Source of the DNA: Caulobacter endophyticus
GTDB taxonomy: Bacteria > Pseudomonadota > Alphaproteobacteria > Caulobacterales > Caulobacteraceae
Length of the DNA stretch: 64,000 nucleotides
Reading direction: 5' to 3'
NCBI RefSeq assembly: GCF_003116815.1
Contig: NZ_QDKQ01000016.1
Span: forward strand, 1 to 64,000
The notes under the pieces are model-generated. The model made no database searches, was not told where the DNA came from, and saw only the letters and a program-made list of their open reading frames with translations. Each line of letters opens with the position of its first letter. Within the stretch, counting starts at the first letter, position 1. A program made the position numbers and the translations under genes. Below, piece by piece: positions 42,307 to 51,333 of the stretch.

Positions 42307-44016
42307 ATGCCGATATCAAATGTTATTTCGCTTCCGGGCCGGCGCCAGGGCGTCGACCCGGAACTGGTGCTGGCGGCGCTGGGCAATCTGCCTCACGGCC
42401 TGTGCATGGTCGGGGCCGACGGGCGCCTTGCCTTCTGCAACAGCGCCTTCGTCAAGATGTACCGGCTGCCCGAGCACCTGGCGGAACCCGGCGCCCGCCG
42501 CGAGGCGATTATCGCGCACTGCATAGAGACGGACCAAGGGCCCGTGCGGGGCGTGGCCGAACATCTGGCCAAAAGCGCCGCGGCCTCGCCGGGCGAGGCG
42601 GTGATCGGCGAGTACGGCCTGGCCGATGGCCGCACCGTGCGCGTCTCTCACACCCCGCTGGCGTGCGGCGGCTATGTCGCCACCCACGAAGACATCTCCG
42701 ACCGCGTGGCCGCCTCGGCCCAAATCGAATTCCTGGCCTATCGCGACACCCTCACGCGCTTGCCCAACCGCGCCGCCTTCCAGAGAAGTTTCGACGACGC
42801 GGTCGCCGCGGCCGAGCGCGCCCAGGAAATGTTCGGCGTGATCATGATCGACGTCGACCACTTCAAGGACATTAACGACACCCTGGGCCACGACGCGGGC
42901 GACGCCCTGCTGCTCAGCCTGTCGGATCTGCTGCGGCGCGCCTTTCGCAAAGGCGACACCGTCTCGCGCCTGGGCGGCGACGAGTTCGCCGTGGTGCTGC
43001 GCGGCCTGTCGGGGCGTGAGGACCTGGCGCGGCCGATCGAGACGCTGCAGGCCCTGCTGCGCACCCCGATCGAGCACGCGGGCCGCAGCTTCGCGATCAG
43101 CGCCAGCATCGGCGCGGCCCTGCACGAGGATCACGACTGCGATCCGCTTCATCTACTCAAGAACGCCGACGTCGCCCTCTACGAAGCCAAAGCCGGCGGA
43201 CGTAACCGCTGTGTCGTCTTCCAGCCGGCGATGCGGACCCAGGTCGAACAGCGGGTCGAGCTGCTGCGGGAGGTCCGCCTGGGTCTCGAGCAGGGCGAGT
43301 TTGATCTCTACTACCAGCCCGTCGTCGATATCGGCTCGAACGTCGTGGCCGGTTTCGAGGCCTTGATGCGCTGGAACCATCCCGAGCAGGGCGTTCTGGC
43401 CCCTGGCGCCTTCATGGCCGCGTTCGAGGACACCGATCTGGCGCTGAAGCTGGGAGAAGTCGCCTTCGAGCGGGCGCTGGGCCAGATGCGCGCTTGGCTG
43501 GACGCCGGCGTTGATTTTGGACGCGTGGCCATCAACGTCTCGACCGAGCAGTTTCGCTCGGGCCGCCTGGCCGGCGAAATCGCCGACCGGCTGGCGCGCT
43601 GGGGCGTGCCGCCCAGCCGCCTGACCATCGAGGTGACCGAGAACGTCTATATGGGTTGGGGCGCCGATGTGGTGGCCCAGACGGTCTGCGCGCTGCACGA
43701 TACCGGCGTGTTGATCGCTCTGGACGACTTTGGCACCGGCTATGCCTCCCTGGCCAATCTGCGCCAGTTCCCGGTCGACCGGCTGAAGATCGATAAGTCC
43801 TTTGTCCAGAACGCTGAGGACGACGCCATCGTCCGCGCCGTTATTAATCTGGGCGCCAGCATGGGTATGAAGGTGGTGGCCGAAGGGGTCGAGAAGGCCG
43901 AACAACTGGCCACGCTCAGCCGTTACGGCTGCGACCACGTCCAGGGTTACCACTTCGCCAAGCCGATGCCGGCCGGCCAAGTGCCCGCGTTCGTCTCGCG
44001 CTTCAGCGCGAGCTGA
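42307..44016 (+). CDS. PAS-GGDEF-EAL cyclic-di-GMP protein
   Basis: A 569-residue cytosolic c-di-GMP enzyme. A PAS-like domain (residues about 15-135; GLCMVGADGRLAFCNSAFVK) is followed by a GGDEF domain with intact RLGGDEFAVV (about 223-227) and an EAL domain with intact FEALMRW (351) and DDFGTGYASL. Both catalytic signatures are present, so it could make or degrade c-di-GMP. No signal peptide or TM segment. The PAS domain is the likely input. Confidence 0.92.
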   Translation: MPISNVISLPGRRQGVDPELVLAALGNLPHGLCMVGADGRLAFCNSAFVKMYRLPEHLAEPGARREAIIAHCIETDQGPVRGVAEHLAKSAAASPGEAVIGEYGLADGRTVRVSHTPLACGGYVATHEDISDRVAASAQIEFLAYRDTLTRLPNRAAFQRSFDDAVAAAERAQEMFGVIMIDVDHFKDINDTLGHDAGDALLLSLSDLLRRAFRKGDTVSRLGGDEFAVVLRGLSGREDLARPIETLQALLRTPIEHAGRSFAISASIGAALHEDHDCDPLHLLKNADVALYEAKAGGRNRCVVFQPAMRTQVEQRVELLREVRLGLEQGEFDLYYQPVVDIGSNVVAGFEALMRWNHPEQGVLAPGAFMAAFEDTDLALKLGEVAFERALGQMRAWLDAGVDFGRVAINVSTEQFRSGRLAGEIADRLARWGVPPSRLTIEVTENVYMGWGADVVAQTVCALHDTGVLIALDDFGTGYASLANLRQFPVDRLKIDKSFVQNAEDDAIVRAVINLGASMGMKVVAEGVEKAEQLATLSRYGCDHVQGYHFAKPMPAGQVPAFVSRFSAS

Positions 44017-44030
44017 ACGCGGCTAAGGCG

Positions 44031-44210
44031 TCAGCCCAGCGGCTTTTGATAGGTTTCCTCGCCGGCGACTTCGATGAGCTTGCGGGCCGAGGCGCGCGCG
44101 GCCTCGCGGCTCAGCGAAACGATGAGGCCGTCCGGTCCGCTGATCTTGACCTCGTCGCCGGTGGCGGTGATGTCGAGCGGAGCCTCGGACGGGGACGGCG
44201 TGTCGAGCAT
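44031..44210 (-). CDS. Small hypothetical protein ending in KPLG
   Basis: A 59-residue protein: VKISGPDGLIVSLSREAARA, then SARKLIEVAGEETYQKPLG. A decayed relative with the same plan lies at 49668-49847, so this is a small family with at least two copies in the window. No known function. Confidence 0.65.
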   Translation of the reverse strand: MLDTPSPSEAPLDITATGDEVKISGPDGLIVSLSREAARASARKLIEVAGEETYQKPLG

Positions 44211-44322
44211 GGTCGCACCTTTTGAGGACGCCGCGTCGAAGCACGGCTTGTGCCCAGATAAGCCGCCGGGCGCGACGCGGTTCCGGTTGCTTATCTGCTC
44301 ATGGTCCTGCCGCGGGCGCCGC

Positions 44323-44815
44323 TCAGGCGATGCCGGCGCCGCCGGTGACGCCATAGACCTCGCCGGTCGTGAAGCTGGCTTCCTGCGAAGCGAGCAGCAC
44401 ATAGACGGGCGCGATCTCGACCGGCTGGCCCGGCCGGCCGAACTGCGAATGTTCGCCGAAGTGCTGGACCTTTTCCTGGGTCTGGCCGCCGCTGGGCTGC
44501 AGCACGGTCCAGAACGGGCCGGGCGCCACGGCGTTGACACGCACGCCGGCCTTGATCAGTTGCTTGGCCAGGGCCTTGGTGAAGGCGACGATGCCGGCCT
44601 TCGTGGTGGCGTAGTCGAGCAGGTTGTCGGACGGTTCATAGGCCTGGACCGAAGCGGTGTTGATCACCGCCGCGCCGGGCCGCAGGTGGGGCCTCGCCGC
44701 CTGGGTGATCCAGAACATGGCGTAGAGATTGGTCTTCAGCGTGTGGTCGAACTGCTCGCTGTCGATCGCGCCGATGTCAGGGCGGCTGACCTGTTTGCCG
44801 GCGTTGTTGACCAGG
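44323..44815 (-). pseudogene. Short-chain dehydrogenase lacking its N-terminus
   Basis: The frame reads VNNAGKQVSRPDIGAIDSEQ, TNLYAMFWITQAARPHL, NTASVQAYEPSDNLLDYATT (YxxxK: Y-A-T-T-K) and VRVNAVAPGPFWTVLQPSGG to ASFTTGEVYGVTGGAGIA-stop. This is the C-terminal two thirds of a YghA-like SDR. The TGxxxGIG NAD(P)-binding start is absent: homology begins abruptly near 44815, 50 bp downstream (minus-strand sense) of the oxidoreductase stop. A deletion removed the 5' end. Confidence 0.8.
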
Positions 44816-44864
44816 CGCCGGACCCTTGAGCACACGGCGGCCTCGATGTCAGAACCTGCGGGCG

Positions 44865-47153
44865 TCAGGCGATGACGCGGACCGGTACGGTCTTGGCCGC
44901 GGGTGTATGGCTCTCCCTGGCGTGATGGCCAACCGGAATCAGGCCGTTGCATTCGGGATAGTAGGCGCCCAGGCAGCCAGCAGGGATGTCGTAGGGGGTG
45001 ACGCGAAGTCCGTCGTGACGGCGCTCAAGGCCGTCGGCGGCCACAGTGGCCAGGCTGACGCGCTGGCCTTCGGCCAGACCCAATCTTTCGATGTCGGCGG
45101 GGTTTATGAACAGCACGTCGCGCACGCCGCTGACGCCGCGAAACCGGTCCTCGTAGCCATAGACGGTGGTGTTGAACTGATCGTTGGAGCGCAGCGTCAT
45201 CAGACGAAAGACGTCGTGCGCATCTTCGAAACCCGTGGCGGATAGAGCCGATGGCACGATGAAGTTGGCCTTGCCGCCTTCGGCGTCGCTGAAGTCGCGC
45301 ATGCGGGCCTTGTTGGGGCGATGAAAGCCGCCGGGCTGACGCAAGCGGGCGTTGAAGTCCTTGAACCACTGCGGATAGGCCACGGCTATTTCGTCGCGGA
45401 CCAGGGCATAGTCGCCAACCCAGGCGTCCCAGTCCACCTTGGGGTTGGGGGGCAGGGCGGCTTTCGCCATGCCCGCGACGATCGCCGCCTCCGACATCAG
45501 CAGAGGGCTGGCCGGCGCTCGCTCGCCCACGGAGGCATGGATGCAACTGGTGGAGTCCTCGACCGACACCGTCTGCGGGCCGGTCGCCTGGTCGTCGCGC
45601 TCGATCCGGCTGAGGCAGGGCAGGAGGTAGGCGACCTTACCGCAGAACAGATGCCCGCGATTGAGCTTGGTGGCGATCTGGACCGTGAGGGCCTGCTGGC
45701 CCCAGACCGCCTCGATCCTGGGGCCGTCGGGAACGGCGCGCAGGAAGTTGCCGCCCAGGCCGATGAAGCCTTGGATCTCGTTCTTCAGCAGGCCCTCACA
45801 GACCTCGACGGTGTTGAGGCCCTTTTCGCGCGGAGGTTCAAATCCGTACATCGCCCTGAGCACGTCCAGCGGCGCCAGTTCGGGCTTCTCGGTGATCCCG
45901 ACCGTGCGTTGACCCTGAACGTTGGAATGGCCGCGCACCGGGCAGGCGCCGGATCCTGGCCGCCCGACATTGCCGCGCAGCAGAAGGAGATTGCAGATCA
46001 TCCGGACGGCCTCGACGCCCAGGTGATGCTGGGTGACGCCCATGCCGTAGACGATGATCGCGCGCTCGGCCTTGGCGTACACCTCCGCGGCCGCGGCGAT
46101 ATCGGCTTGTGAAAGGCCGCTCTCGGCCTCGATACTTTTCCAGCCGGTTTGTCGGCAGAAGGTCGCGAACGGTCCGTAGCCGTCGCAGGCGGCGATGAAG
46201 CCATGGTCCAGAACCGGCGGCGCGCCGTTCAGCCGGGCCTGATCGTCGGCCTCGATCAAGTGCTTGCATAGACCTGTCAGGACCGCCAGGTCGCCTCCGG
46301 CCTTTAGCTGGTGATATTGCGAACTGATCGGCGTGGCCTTGCCGGTCAACATCTGGAACGGCGACTGCGGATTGACGAACTTTTCCAGGCCCGCCTCGCG
46401 TAGCGGGTTGAAGGTGACGATCGGCACGCCGCGCCGGGCGCAAGCCTGAAGATCATGCAGGAAGCGCGGGCTGTTGGATCCGACGTTCTGGCCAAAGAAG
46501 AAGAGGGCGTCGGTCTGCTCGAAATCCTCCAGCACCACCGTGCCGACGGGCGACCCGATCGACTTTTTCAGGCCAACCGAGGTGCTTTCGTGGCACATGT
46601 TGGAACTGTCGGGCAGGTTCTGGCTGCCGTACATGCGCGCCAGCAGGGCGTACATATAGGAGGTCTCAAGGGAGGCCCGGCCCGAGGCGTAGAAGACGAC
46701 CTTCTTTGGTTCCAGCGTCCTCAGGCTCGCCCCTATGGCGGCGAAGGCTTCGTCCCAGGCGCAGGGGACGTAGCGGTCTGACGCGACGTCGTAGCGCATC
46801 GGATGGGTCAGCCGGCCGGCCTGTTCGAGATCATAGTCGCTCCAGTCGCGGAGCTCGGCGAGCCGATGAGCGGCGAAGAACTCGGGATCGGCGCGCCGAC
46901 GGGTCAGGTCCCACAAGGTTGCCTTGGCCCCGTTTTCACAAAATTCCGCCAGGTGAGGCTTGGCGGGCTTGGGCCAGGCGCAGCTGACGCACATGAAGCC
47001 GCCCGTCTTGTTCTGGCGTAAAAGCTCGCCCGCGGGCAGGACCTCTTCATCGCTCGCTACACGAGCGATCGATTTCAGCGATCCCCAGCCGCCGGCCGGG
47101 CCGTCATAGGGCTTGATCCTCACGCGACGGGACGGTTTGGGCTTGGTCGGCAC
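44865..47153 (-). CDS. FdhF/YdeP-family molybdopterin oxidoreductase
   Basis: About 762 residues from GTG 47153 (GGAG 6 bp upstream). YdeP-type landmarks: YDGPAGGWGSLKSIARV, QNKTGGFMCVSCAWPKP (single CxxC), FYASGRASLETSYMYALLAR, SNMCHESTSVGLKKSIGSPV, VRGHSNVQGQRTVGI, and the C-terminal molydop-binding domain ending ESHTPAAKTVPVRVIA. In E. coli YdeP is linked to acid resistance. The physiological substrate is not settled. The SDR remnant lies immediately downstream. Confidence 0.9.
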   Translation of the reverse strand: MPTKPKPSRRVRIKPYDGPAGGWGSLKSIARVASDEEVLPAGELLRQNKTGGFMCVSCAWPKPAKPHLAEFCENGAKATLWDLTRRRADPEFFAAHRLAELRDWSDYDLEQAGRLTHPMRYDVASDRYVPCAWDEAFAAIGASLRTLEPKKVVFYASGRASLETSYMYALLARMYGSQNLPDSSNMCHESTSVGLKKSIGSPVGTVVLEDFEQTDALFFFGQNVGSNSPRFLHDLQACARRGVPIVTFNPLREAGLEKFVNPQSPFQMLTGKATPISSQYHQLKAGGDLAVLTGLCKHLIEADDQARLNGAPPVLDHGFIAACDGYGPFATFCRQTGWKSIEAESGLSQADIAAAAEVYAKAERAIIVYGMGVTQHHLGVEAVRMICNLLLLRGNVGRPGSGACPVRGHSNVQGQRTVGITEKPELAPLDVLRAMYGFEPPREKGLNTVEVCEGLLKNEIQGFIGLGGNFLRAVPDGPRIEAVWGQQALTVQIATKLNRGHLFCGKVAYLLPCLSRIERDDQATGPQTVSVEDSTSCIHASVGERAPASPLLMSEAAIVAGMAKAALPPNPKVDWDAWVGDYALVRDEIAVAYPQWFKDFNARLRQPGGFHRPNKARMRDFSDAEGGKANFIVPSALSATGFEDAHDVFRLMTLRSNDQFNTTVYGYEDRFRGVSGVRDVLFINPADIERLGLAEGQRVSLATVAADGLERRHDGLRVTPYDIPAGCLGAYYPECNGLIPVGHHARESHTPAAKTVPVRVIA

Positions 47154-47218
47154 GCGCGGCTCCCAATCGCTGAAAGGCTTAGTGACAACGGGCCGGGGCG
47201 CCAGAGGTTCGCCGCCGC

Positions 47219-47548
47219 CTAGGTCTCGGCGCAAAGCGCTGCAAACCATTCCGCATAAGGCGTATTGCGCGCCAGATGGCGGTTGAAGTCCGGCGCGCCA
47301 TCGTTCCACCAGGGCCGACCGCGCTCGCCAAGGCTCGTTTTCGCCGCATCCACTTCGGCGCGGGCGCCAGCCAGGGCGCTGGCGCTCCTGGCGCGTCGGG
47401 CTTTGGCCACGGCGCGCCTGGCCTCCATCAGGTTATTGACCAGGGCCTGGCGCTCGGCGTCAGGAAGGGCCGGGTTGCTGGCTCGCCAGAGCCTGCCGCG
47501 CACCACGAAATAGCGGCCGTCCGGCGTGGTCGGATAAGCCTGCCTCAT
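47219..47548 (-). CDS. Hypothetical protein coupled to xthA
   Basis: A 109-residue protein with PDGRYFVVRGRLWRASNPAL, then a basic helix and WWNDGAPDFNRHLARNTPYA near the end. I recall this family in alphaproteobacteria without assigned function. ATG at 47546-47548 would overlap the original xthA stop (ATGAGG) if xthA were not frameshifted. Confidence 0.7.
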   Translation of the reverse strand: MRQAYPTTPDGRYFVVRGRLWRASNPALPDAERQALVNNLMEARRAVAKARRARSASALAGARAEVDAAKTSLGERGRPWWNDGAPDFNRHLARNTPYAEWFAALCAET

Positions 47549-47552
47549 CGCT

Positions 47553-48317
47553 TCAGCACGATCCAGGCGGGGCGTGGTCGCTGGCCTCGGGCTGGCCCCG
47601 CACCCAGCGGTCGACACCGGCGTCGATGAGCTGGTCGGCCAGATCGGGCGTCAGCAGCAGGTGGTCCAGGCGCAGGCCCTTGTCGCTGGGCCAGCGGTTT
47701 CGCAGATAGGCCCAGAAGGTCCACAGCGGCCCGGCAGGCTGGACGGCCCTCAGCGCGTCGGTCCAGCCGGCGTCCATCAGATCGGCGAACGCTTTACGCG
47801 CCTCAGGCCGGAGCAGGGCGTCGCCCTGCCAGCGGTGTGGTCGGTAGATGTCGGCTTCGGTGGGCGCGACATTGTAGTCGCCGGCCAGGACGACTGGCGC
47901 GACGCTCGCGCGCACAACGTCGGCATGGGCGCTCAGGCGCTCGAACCAGGCCAGCTTGTAGTCGAACTTGGGGCCAGGCGTGGGATTGCCGTTGGGCAGG
48001 TAGAGGCAGCCGACCAAGACGCCGCGAACGGCCGCTTCGATGTAGCGGGCCTGGGTGTCGTCAGGATCGCGGGGAAGGCGCCGGCGGGTCAGGTCTGGCC
48101 ACGCGCCGCGCGCCAGGATCGCCACGCCGTTCCAGGTTCTTTGGCCCTGCCAGACCGCTTCATAGCCAAGGTCGGCGAGAGGTCCGGCTGGGAACTGGGC
48201 GTCTTCGGTCTTCAATTCTTGCAGGCACAAGACGTCGGGCTCGGCCTCGGCCGGCCAGTCGATGAGGTTGTCCAGGCGCTTGCGGACGTTGTTGATATTG
48301 AAGGTGGCGATCTTCAC
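47553..48317 (-). CDS. xthA: Exodeoxyribonuclease III, C-terminus altered by a 1-bp deletion
   Basis: AP endonuclease/3'-5' exonuclease for base-excision repair, 254 residues. It starts MKIATFNINNVRKRLDNLID and has the active-site segments LQELKTED, VVLAGDYNVAP and EASDHAP. The last residues read SDHAPPGSC-stop instead of the family SDHAPAWIVL. Adding one C in the run GCCCCGCC restores SDHAPAWIVLKR and places the stop on the ATG of the next gene. The catalytic Asp-His is kept, so some activity may remain. ATG overlaps the stop of the 48314-48646 gene. Confidence 0.88.
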   Translation of the reverse strand: MKIATFNINNVRKRLDNLIDWPAEAEPDVLCLQELKTEDAQFPAGPLADLGYEAVWQGQRTWNGVAILARGAWPDLTRRRLPRDPDDTQARYIEAAVRGVLVGCLYLPNGNPTPGPKFDYKLAWFERLSAHADVVRASVAPVVLAGDYNVAPTEADIYRPHRWQGDALLRPEARKAFADLMDAGWTDALRAVQPAGPLWTFWAYLRNRWPSDKGLRLDHLLLTPDLADQLIDAGVDRWVRGQPEASDHAPPGSC

Positions 48318-48646
48318 GCGGACAGGTCGGGCTTGCCCTCGGCCGGAGCAGCGGCGGGGCCGAGCCGCGCGTCGGCGGCGCTGGAGGCGGCTTGTCCGCC
48401 GGGCCTGTCCCAGGTCCGCGTGGCGTCGCCCAAGGCGCGCATCATGCGATGAAAGACGAAGCGCGCCTGCTCCTCGACCTCTTCGGGCGGATACTGATCG
48501 AGATTGACCGAGATCGGGACCAAGAAGCTGTTGGGGTGGTCGGCCGGCAGTACGCGGAAAACCGCCGTCCGGTAGGTGGCCAGGTCAGGATGCTGGTCGG
48601 GATGTTCGACCTGGATGGATTGCAGGCTGATTTCTTCAGGGCGCAT
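48314..48646 (-). CDS. Hypothetical protein upstream of xthA
   Basis: A 110-residue protein. The first 75 residues (DLATYRTAVFRVLPADHPNS, NLDQYPPEEVEEQARFVFHR) look folded and conserved. The tail is Ala/Pro-rich. Its stop overlaps the xthA start (ATGA), so the two are co-translated. No known domain. Confidence 0.65.
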   Translation of the reverse strand: MRPEEISLQSIQVEHPDQHPDLATYRTAVFRVLPADHPNSFLVPISVNLDQYPPEEVEEQARFVFHRMMRALGDATRTWDRPGGQAASSAADARLGPAAAPAEGKPDLSA

Positions 48647-48655
48647 GGCGATCCT

Positions 48656-48832
48656 CTAGTCGGCGACGCCACCGCGTAGCGGGTCCTCGCCCGTCAGCGC
48701 CTCGATGTGTCGACGTTGGCGGCGGACGCCGTCCCGCAGGTCGCTCGCTGCGCTATCAGCGCAGGGCGCGCTCAGGGGCGGGCGATCATTGTCAGGCTCA
48801 TCCGCCGTCTGTGGGTTAGGGGACTTGGTCAT
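48656..48832 (-). CDS. Hypothetical small charged protein
   Basis: A 58-residue protein. An AGGAGG ribosome-binding site lies 5-6 bp before ATG at 48832. It contains DLRDGVRRQRRHIEALTGED. It ends 10 bp before the next gene of the same strand. Function unknown. Confidence 0.55.
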   Translation of the reverse strand: MTKSPNPQTADEPDNDRPPLSAPCADSAASDLRDGVRRQRRHIEALTGEDPLRGGVAD

Positions 48833-48937
48833 CGGACCTCCTACTGTTGCAACTGCTCGCGCTGGTCTTGGTTGCGACAGGCTAGAACCTTGGCGGCAAG
48901 ACGCGGATTCCGCTCTCATCACAGCAAGGAGATTCCC

Positions 48938-49117
48938 ATGTCCAAGCGCGAACTGATCGAATCCACCCGCGGCGATAAGCGCTACGTCCGGCGTGACGAC
49001 AAAGGCCAGTTTTCGGAGGTAGACGACGTCGGCCGGGCCTCGGCCGCCGACCAGCGCCAGCATGGGGATCACGACGCCGGCAAGGGCCAGGGCGACAAGG
49101 GCGACCGCAAGGCCTAG
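48938..49117 (+). CDS. Hypothetical small hydrophilic protein
   Basis: A 59-residue, very polar protein: MSKRELIESTRGDKRYVRRD, then KGQFSEVDDVGRASAADQ. AAGGAG precedes ATG 48938. I recall this small family (RGDKRYVRRDxxGQF) from proteobacteria, often with stress genes. It is followed after 9 bp by a KTSC gene. Confidence 0.7.
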   Translation: MSKRELIESTRGDKRYVRRDDKGQFSEVDDVGRASAADQRQHGDHDAGKGQGDKGDRKA

Positions 49118-49126
49118 GGGCGCGCC

Positions 49127-49522
49127 GTGCCCTCGGCGGTGATCAAGACCTTCTCCTATGATCCCAAGGTGGAGATCCTCGCGATCACCTTCGTCAGCGG
49201 ACGCGCCTACGCCTATCTGGGCGTGCCCGCGGCGGTCGCCGATGGCCTGCGCCTGGCCTTTTCCAAGGGCGAATATTTCAACGCCCAGATCCGCGACCGC
49301 TATGGCGCCGCGCCTGTCGCGGTTGGAACCGAGAGCGCCCAAGGATCGCTGTTCTGGGGTCCGCTGCGTAGCGTATTGGCGGACGGGAAGGCCGGCTCGT
49401 GTGCTTGCCCTCTAGCGCCCGCGGGCCGGTCGACCTCTAGCCGACCTTCGGCTTTCCCATATCGGGGTTATGAAGACATCGCGCTCGGCCCTGGGTTGGA
49501 GGGTTCAGGAGCTGCGACCTGA
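49127..49522 (+). CDS. KTSC-domain protein
   Basis: A KTSC-like domain fills the first 65 residues: VIKTFSYDPKVEILAITFVS, GRAYAYLGVPAAVADGLRLA and FSKGEYFNAQIRDRY. This domain is found alone or on nucleases and has been guessed to bind nucleic acid. The C-terminal 60 residues are low-complexity and probably a read-on past the normal end. GTG at 49127. Confidence 0.65.
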   Translation: MPSAVIKTFSYDPKVEILAITFVSGRAYAYLGVPAAVADGLRLAFSKGEYFNAQIRDRYGAAPVAVGTESAQGSLFWGPLRSVLADGKAGSCACPLAPAGRSTSSRPSAFPYRGYEDIALGPGLEGSGAAT

Positions 49523-49667
49523 AGACCGGCGCTGTCGCCTCTATGAAGCGCCATTAGCGGTTGGATCCGACCTCGCAGCCGAGGCGTAGGCCATGATGAT
49601 CCCGGCGTCCGTGGCACGTATAATGATGCAGCAAGGAACCTGGAGAGCGCATGACGCTCTTGCGGGC

Positions 49668-49847
49668 ATGTTCGCACCTGTCCTGAAACACTCGCCCGAG
49701 GTTTCCGTCATCGACGGCGAGATCGTCATCGTCGGTCCTTAAGGCATCGACGCCTCGCTAAGCTTGGAGGCGGCGGGGCTTTCGACAGAGCGGCTGCAGG
49801 CGGCGCTCGTCGATGGTGGCGAGATCTTTAAAAAGCCGCTCGGCTGA
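49668..49847 (+). pseudogene. Decayed paralogue of the KPLG small protein
   Basis: The frame reads PEVSVIDGEIVIVGP-stop-GIDASLSLEA, then AGLSTERLQAALVDGGEIFK and KPLG-stop. It parallels the protein at 44031-44210 (GPDG...LSxEAA...S...L...E...KPLG). The internal TAA is at 49740-49742, where a Glu/Asp codon is expected. Confidence 0.55.
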
Positions 49848-49904
49848 AGTGCGAGCGCCTTGACCGAGGGGCTTGCTGAACCGTGTTCGCGCCGAGCAGG
49901 CCCG

Positions 49905-50100
49905 ACGGTACGTGCTTTGTCCGATGGATCGCGACTGGCCTACGCCGAAACCGGTTGGGGCACGCCGGCCGTGCTTATCCTTGGCGCTCTGACCGTGCTC
50001 GATGACATGACCACCGCGCTTTGTGAGCGACTGGCGGGCGATCACTTTCGATCGGCCTGGCTATGGCTGCAGCGAGCCTGCCGGACCTTGCAACGCGGGC
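49905..50100 (+). pseudogene. Alpha/beta-hydrolase N-terminal remnant
   Basis: One frame gives RALSDGSRLAYAETGWGTPA, VLILGALTVLDDMTTALCER; the next gives ITFDRPGYGCSEPAGP. Together these are the first strands of an alpha/beta hydrolase, with a frameshift at about 50040 and no catalytic domain after it. Confidence 0.6.
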
Positions 50101-50105
50101 CCGGT

Positions 50106-50405
50106 TCAGCGATCCGAAGGCGTATCGGGCGGGGATCCCGCGAGCCCCTGCTGGTCGCTGCTGGAGCGCGTGTCGGCGCTTTGCCCGCCGGTTGCGTGTG
50201 CGTTTGCTCCCGTATCGGAGGCTGCGGGAGCTGGCGGAGCGAGGTCCGATCCGGCGGGCGGCTTGCCATCGCGGGTGGCGCCCACGCCGGCGGGAGCCGA
50301 GGCCGCCGCGTTTTCGGCTCGGCTCTCGGGCGTGGCTTGCCGGTCTGGCTCGGGCGAGCAAGCGGCGACGAGAATGGCGGTGACGGCGATCCAGCTTGAG
50401 CGCAT
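50106..50405 (-). CDS. Putative lipoprotein
   Basis: A 99-residue ORF starting MRSSWIAVTAILVAACSPEP, a short signal peptide with lipobox VAAC, then a disordered Ala/Ser/Pro-rich region. It overlaps the hydrolase remnant on the other strand, so part of the 3' end may be accidental. Confidence 0.45.
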   Translation of the reverse strand: MRSSWIAVTAILVAACSPEPDRQATPESRAENAAASAPAGVGATRDGKPPAGSDLAPPAPAASDTGANAHATGGQSADTRSSSDQQGLAGSPPDTPSDR

Positions 50406-50577
50406 GGCGGCTTTCCGATGCTACGGCGTGTCAGGAGAGCGGAGAGCCCAGGTCCCGGCCGGCGTTCCACGCGTTCTCTTTTGAGGCGCCTCGCTCGCTT
50501 GGGATGTCAAAGGATGCAGAACGCGGCGTAGCCGCGGGCGCAGCATTCGGATCAAGGGGCTGGCGCGCGGAGCTGAC

Positions 50578-51156
50578 ATGACCTCGTCCGAAAGCACGTC
50601 CCGCGATCGGGATTTCAAGGCTGAGTTGGTGGCGGTTCTGCCCCGCCTTCGAGCCTTTGCTCGCAGCCTGGCGGGAGACGCCAGCAGGGCCGACGACCTG
50701 GTGCAGGAGACCATGTTGAAGGCTTGGGGCGCTCGTAACAGCTATGTCGTGGGCGCCAACATGCGTGCGTGGGCCTTTATGATCCTTCGCAATAAGTTCT
50801 AGTAGGACAAACGGCGGTCATGGTGAGAACAGGCCTTGGACTAGGAGACCGCCGAGCGGACTCTGATGGCTGGCGACGACGCCGCCTCGGTCCTCGAGCT
50901 CGACGATCTGCGGCGCGCCCTGGCGAACCTGGCCCTCGAGCAACGCGAGACTTTGATCCTCGCCGGCGCGGGGGGACTATCCTACGATGAGGCCGCGCAG
51001 ATCACTGGCGTGGTTATGGGCACGGTCAAGAGTCGGGTCAGCCGCGCCAGAGCCTCGCTGGCCAGAGCCTTGACCGAAGAGCGGTTGGAAGCGCGCTCGA
51101 GCCGGGCCGGCTCCGCCATGGCCTTGATCCTCCAAGAGGTCGAGCACATCAGATGA
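50578..51156 (+). pseudogene. EcfG-type sigma factor with four in-frame stops
   Basis: Region 2 (LRAFARSLAGDASRADDLVQ, ETMLKAW) and region 4 (LANLALEQRETLILAGAGGL, SYDEAAQITGVVMGTVKSRV) of a general-stress ECF sigma factor are in the same frame. They are separated by TAG, TAG (50800-50805), TGA (50824-50826) and TAG (50842-50844) with otherwise normal residues between (DKRRSW, EQALD, ETAERTL). No frameshift is needed to join them. The gene cannot make a full sigma factor without suppression of four stops. Confidence 0.85.
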
Positions 51157-51333
51157 GCGGCTTAACGCCCGACCATCAAAGGATGGTTCCGGCAACCAGG
51201 GGGCCCCGCCAACCCTTCAGCCTTCGGTCATCGCTCCCGGAACTGGACCCGCCCCCGGGCGGGTCCTCTTTCTCCGGCCGGCGGCATGGAGTGGCGGGCG
51301 CTCTGCGACAGCGCCCTCAGATCGAGGGGCTGA

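Noticed and set aside
50800..50844. Four in-frame stops of the sigma-factor gene as evidence of stop-codon recoding
   Set aside because: Both TAG and TGA are involved and all other genes end normally with these codons; decay is the simpler explanation.
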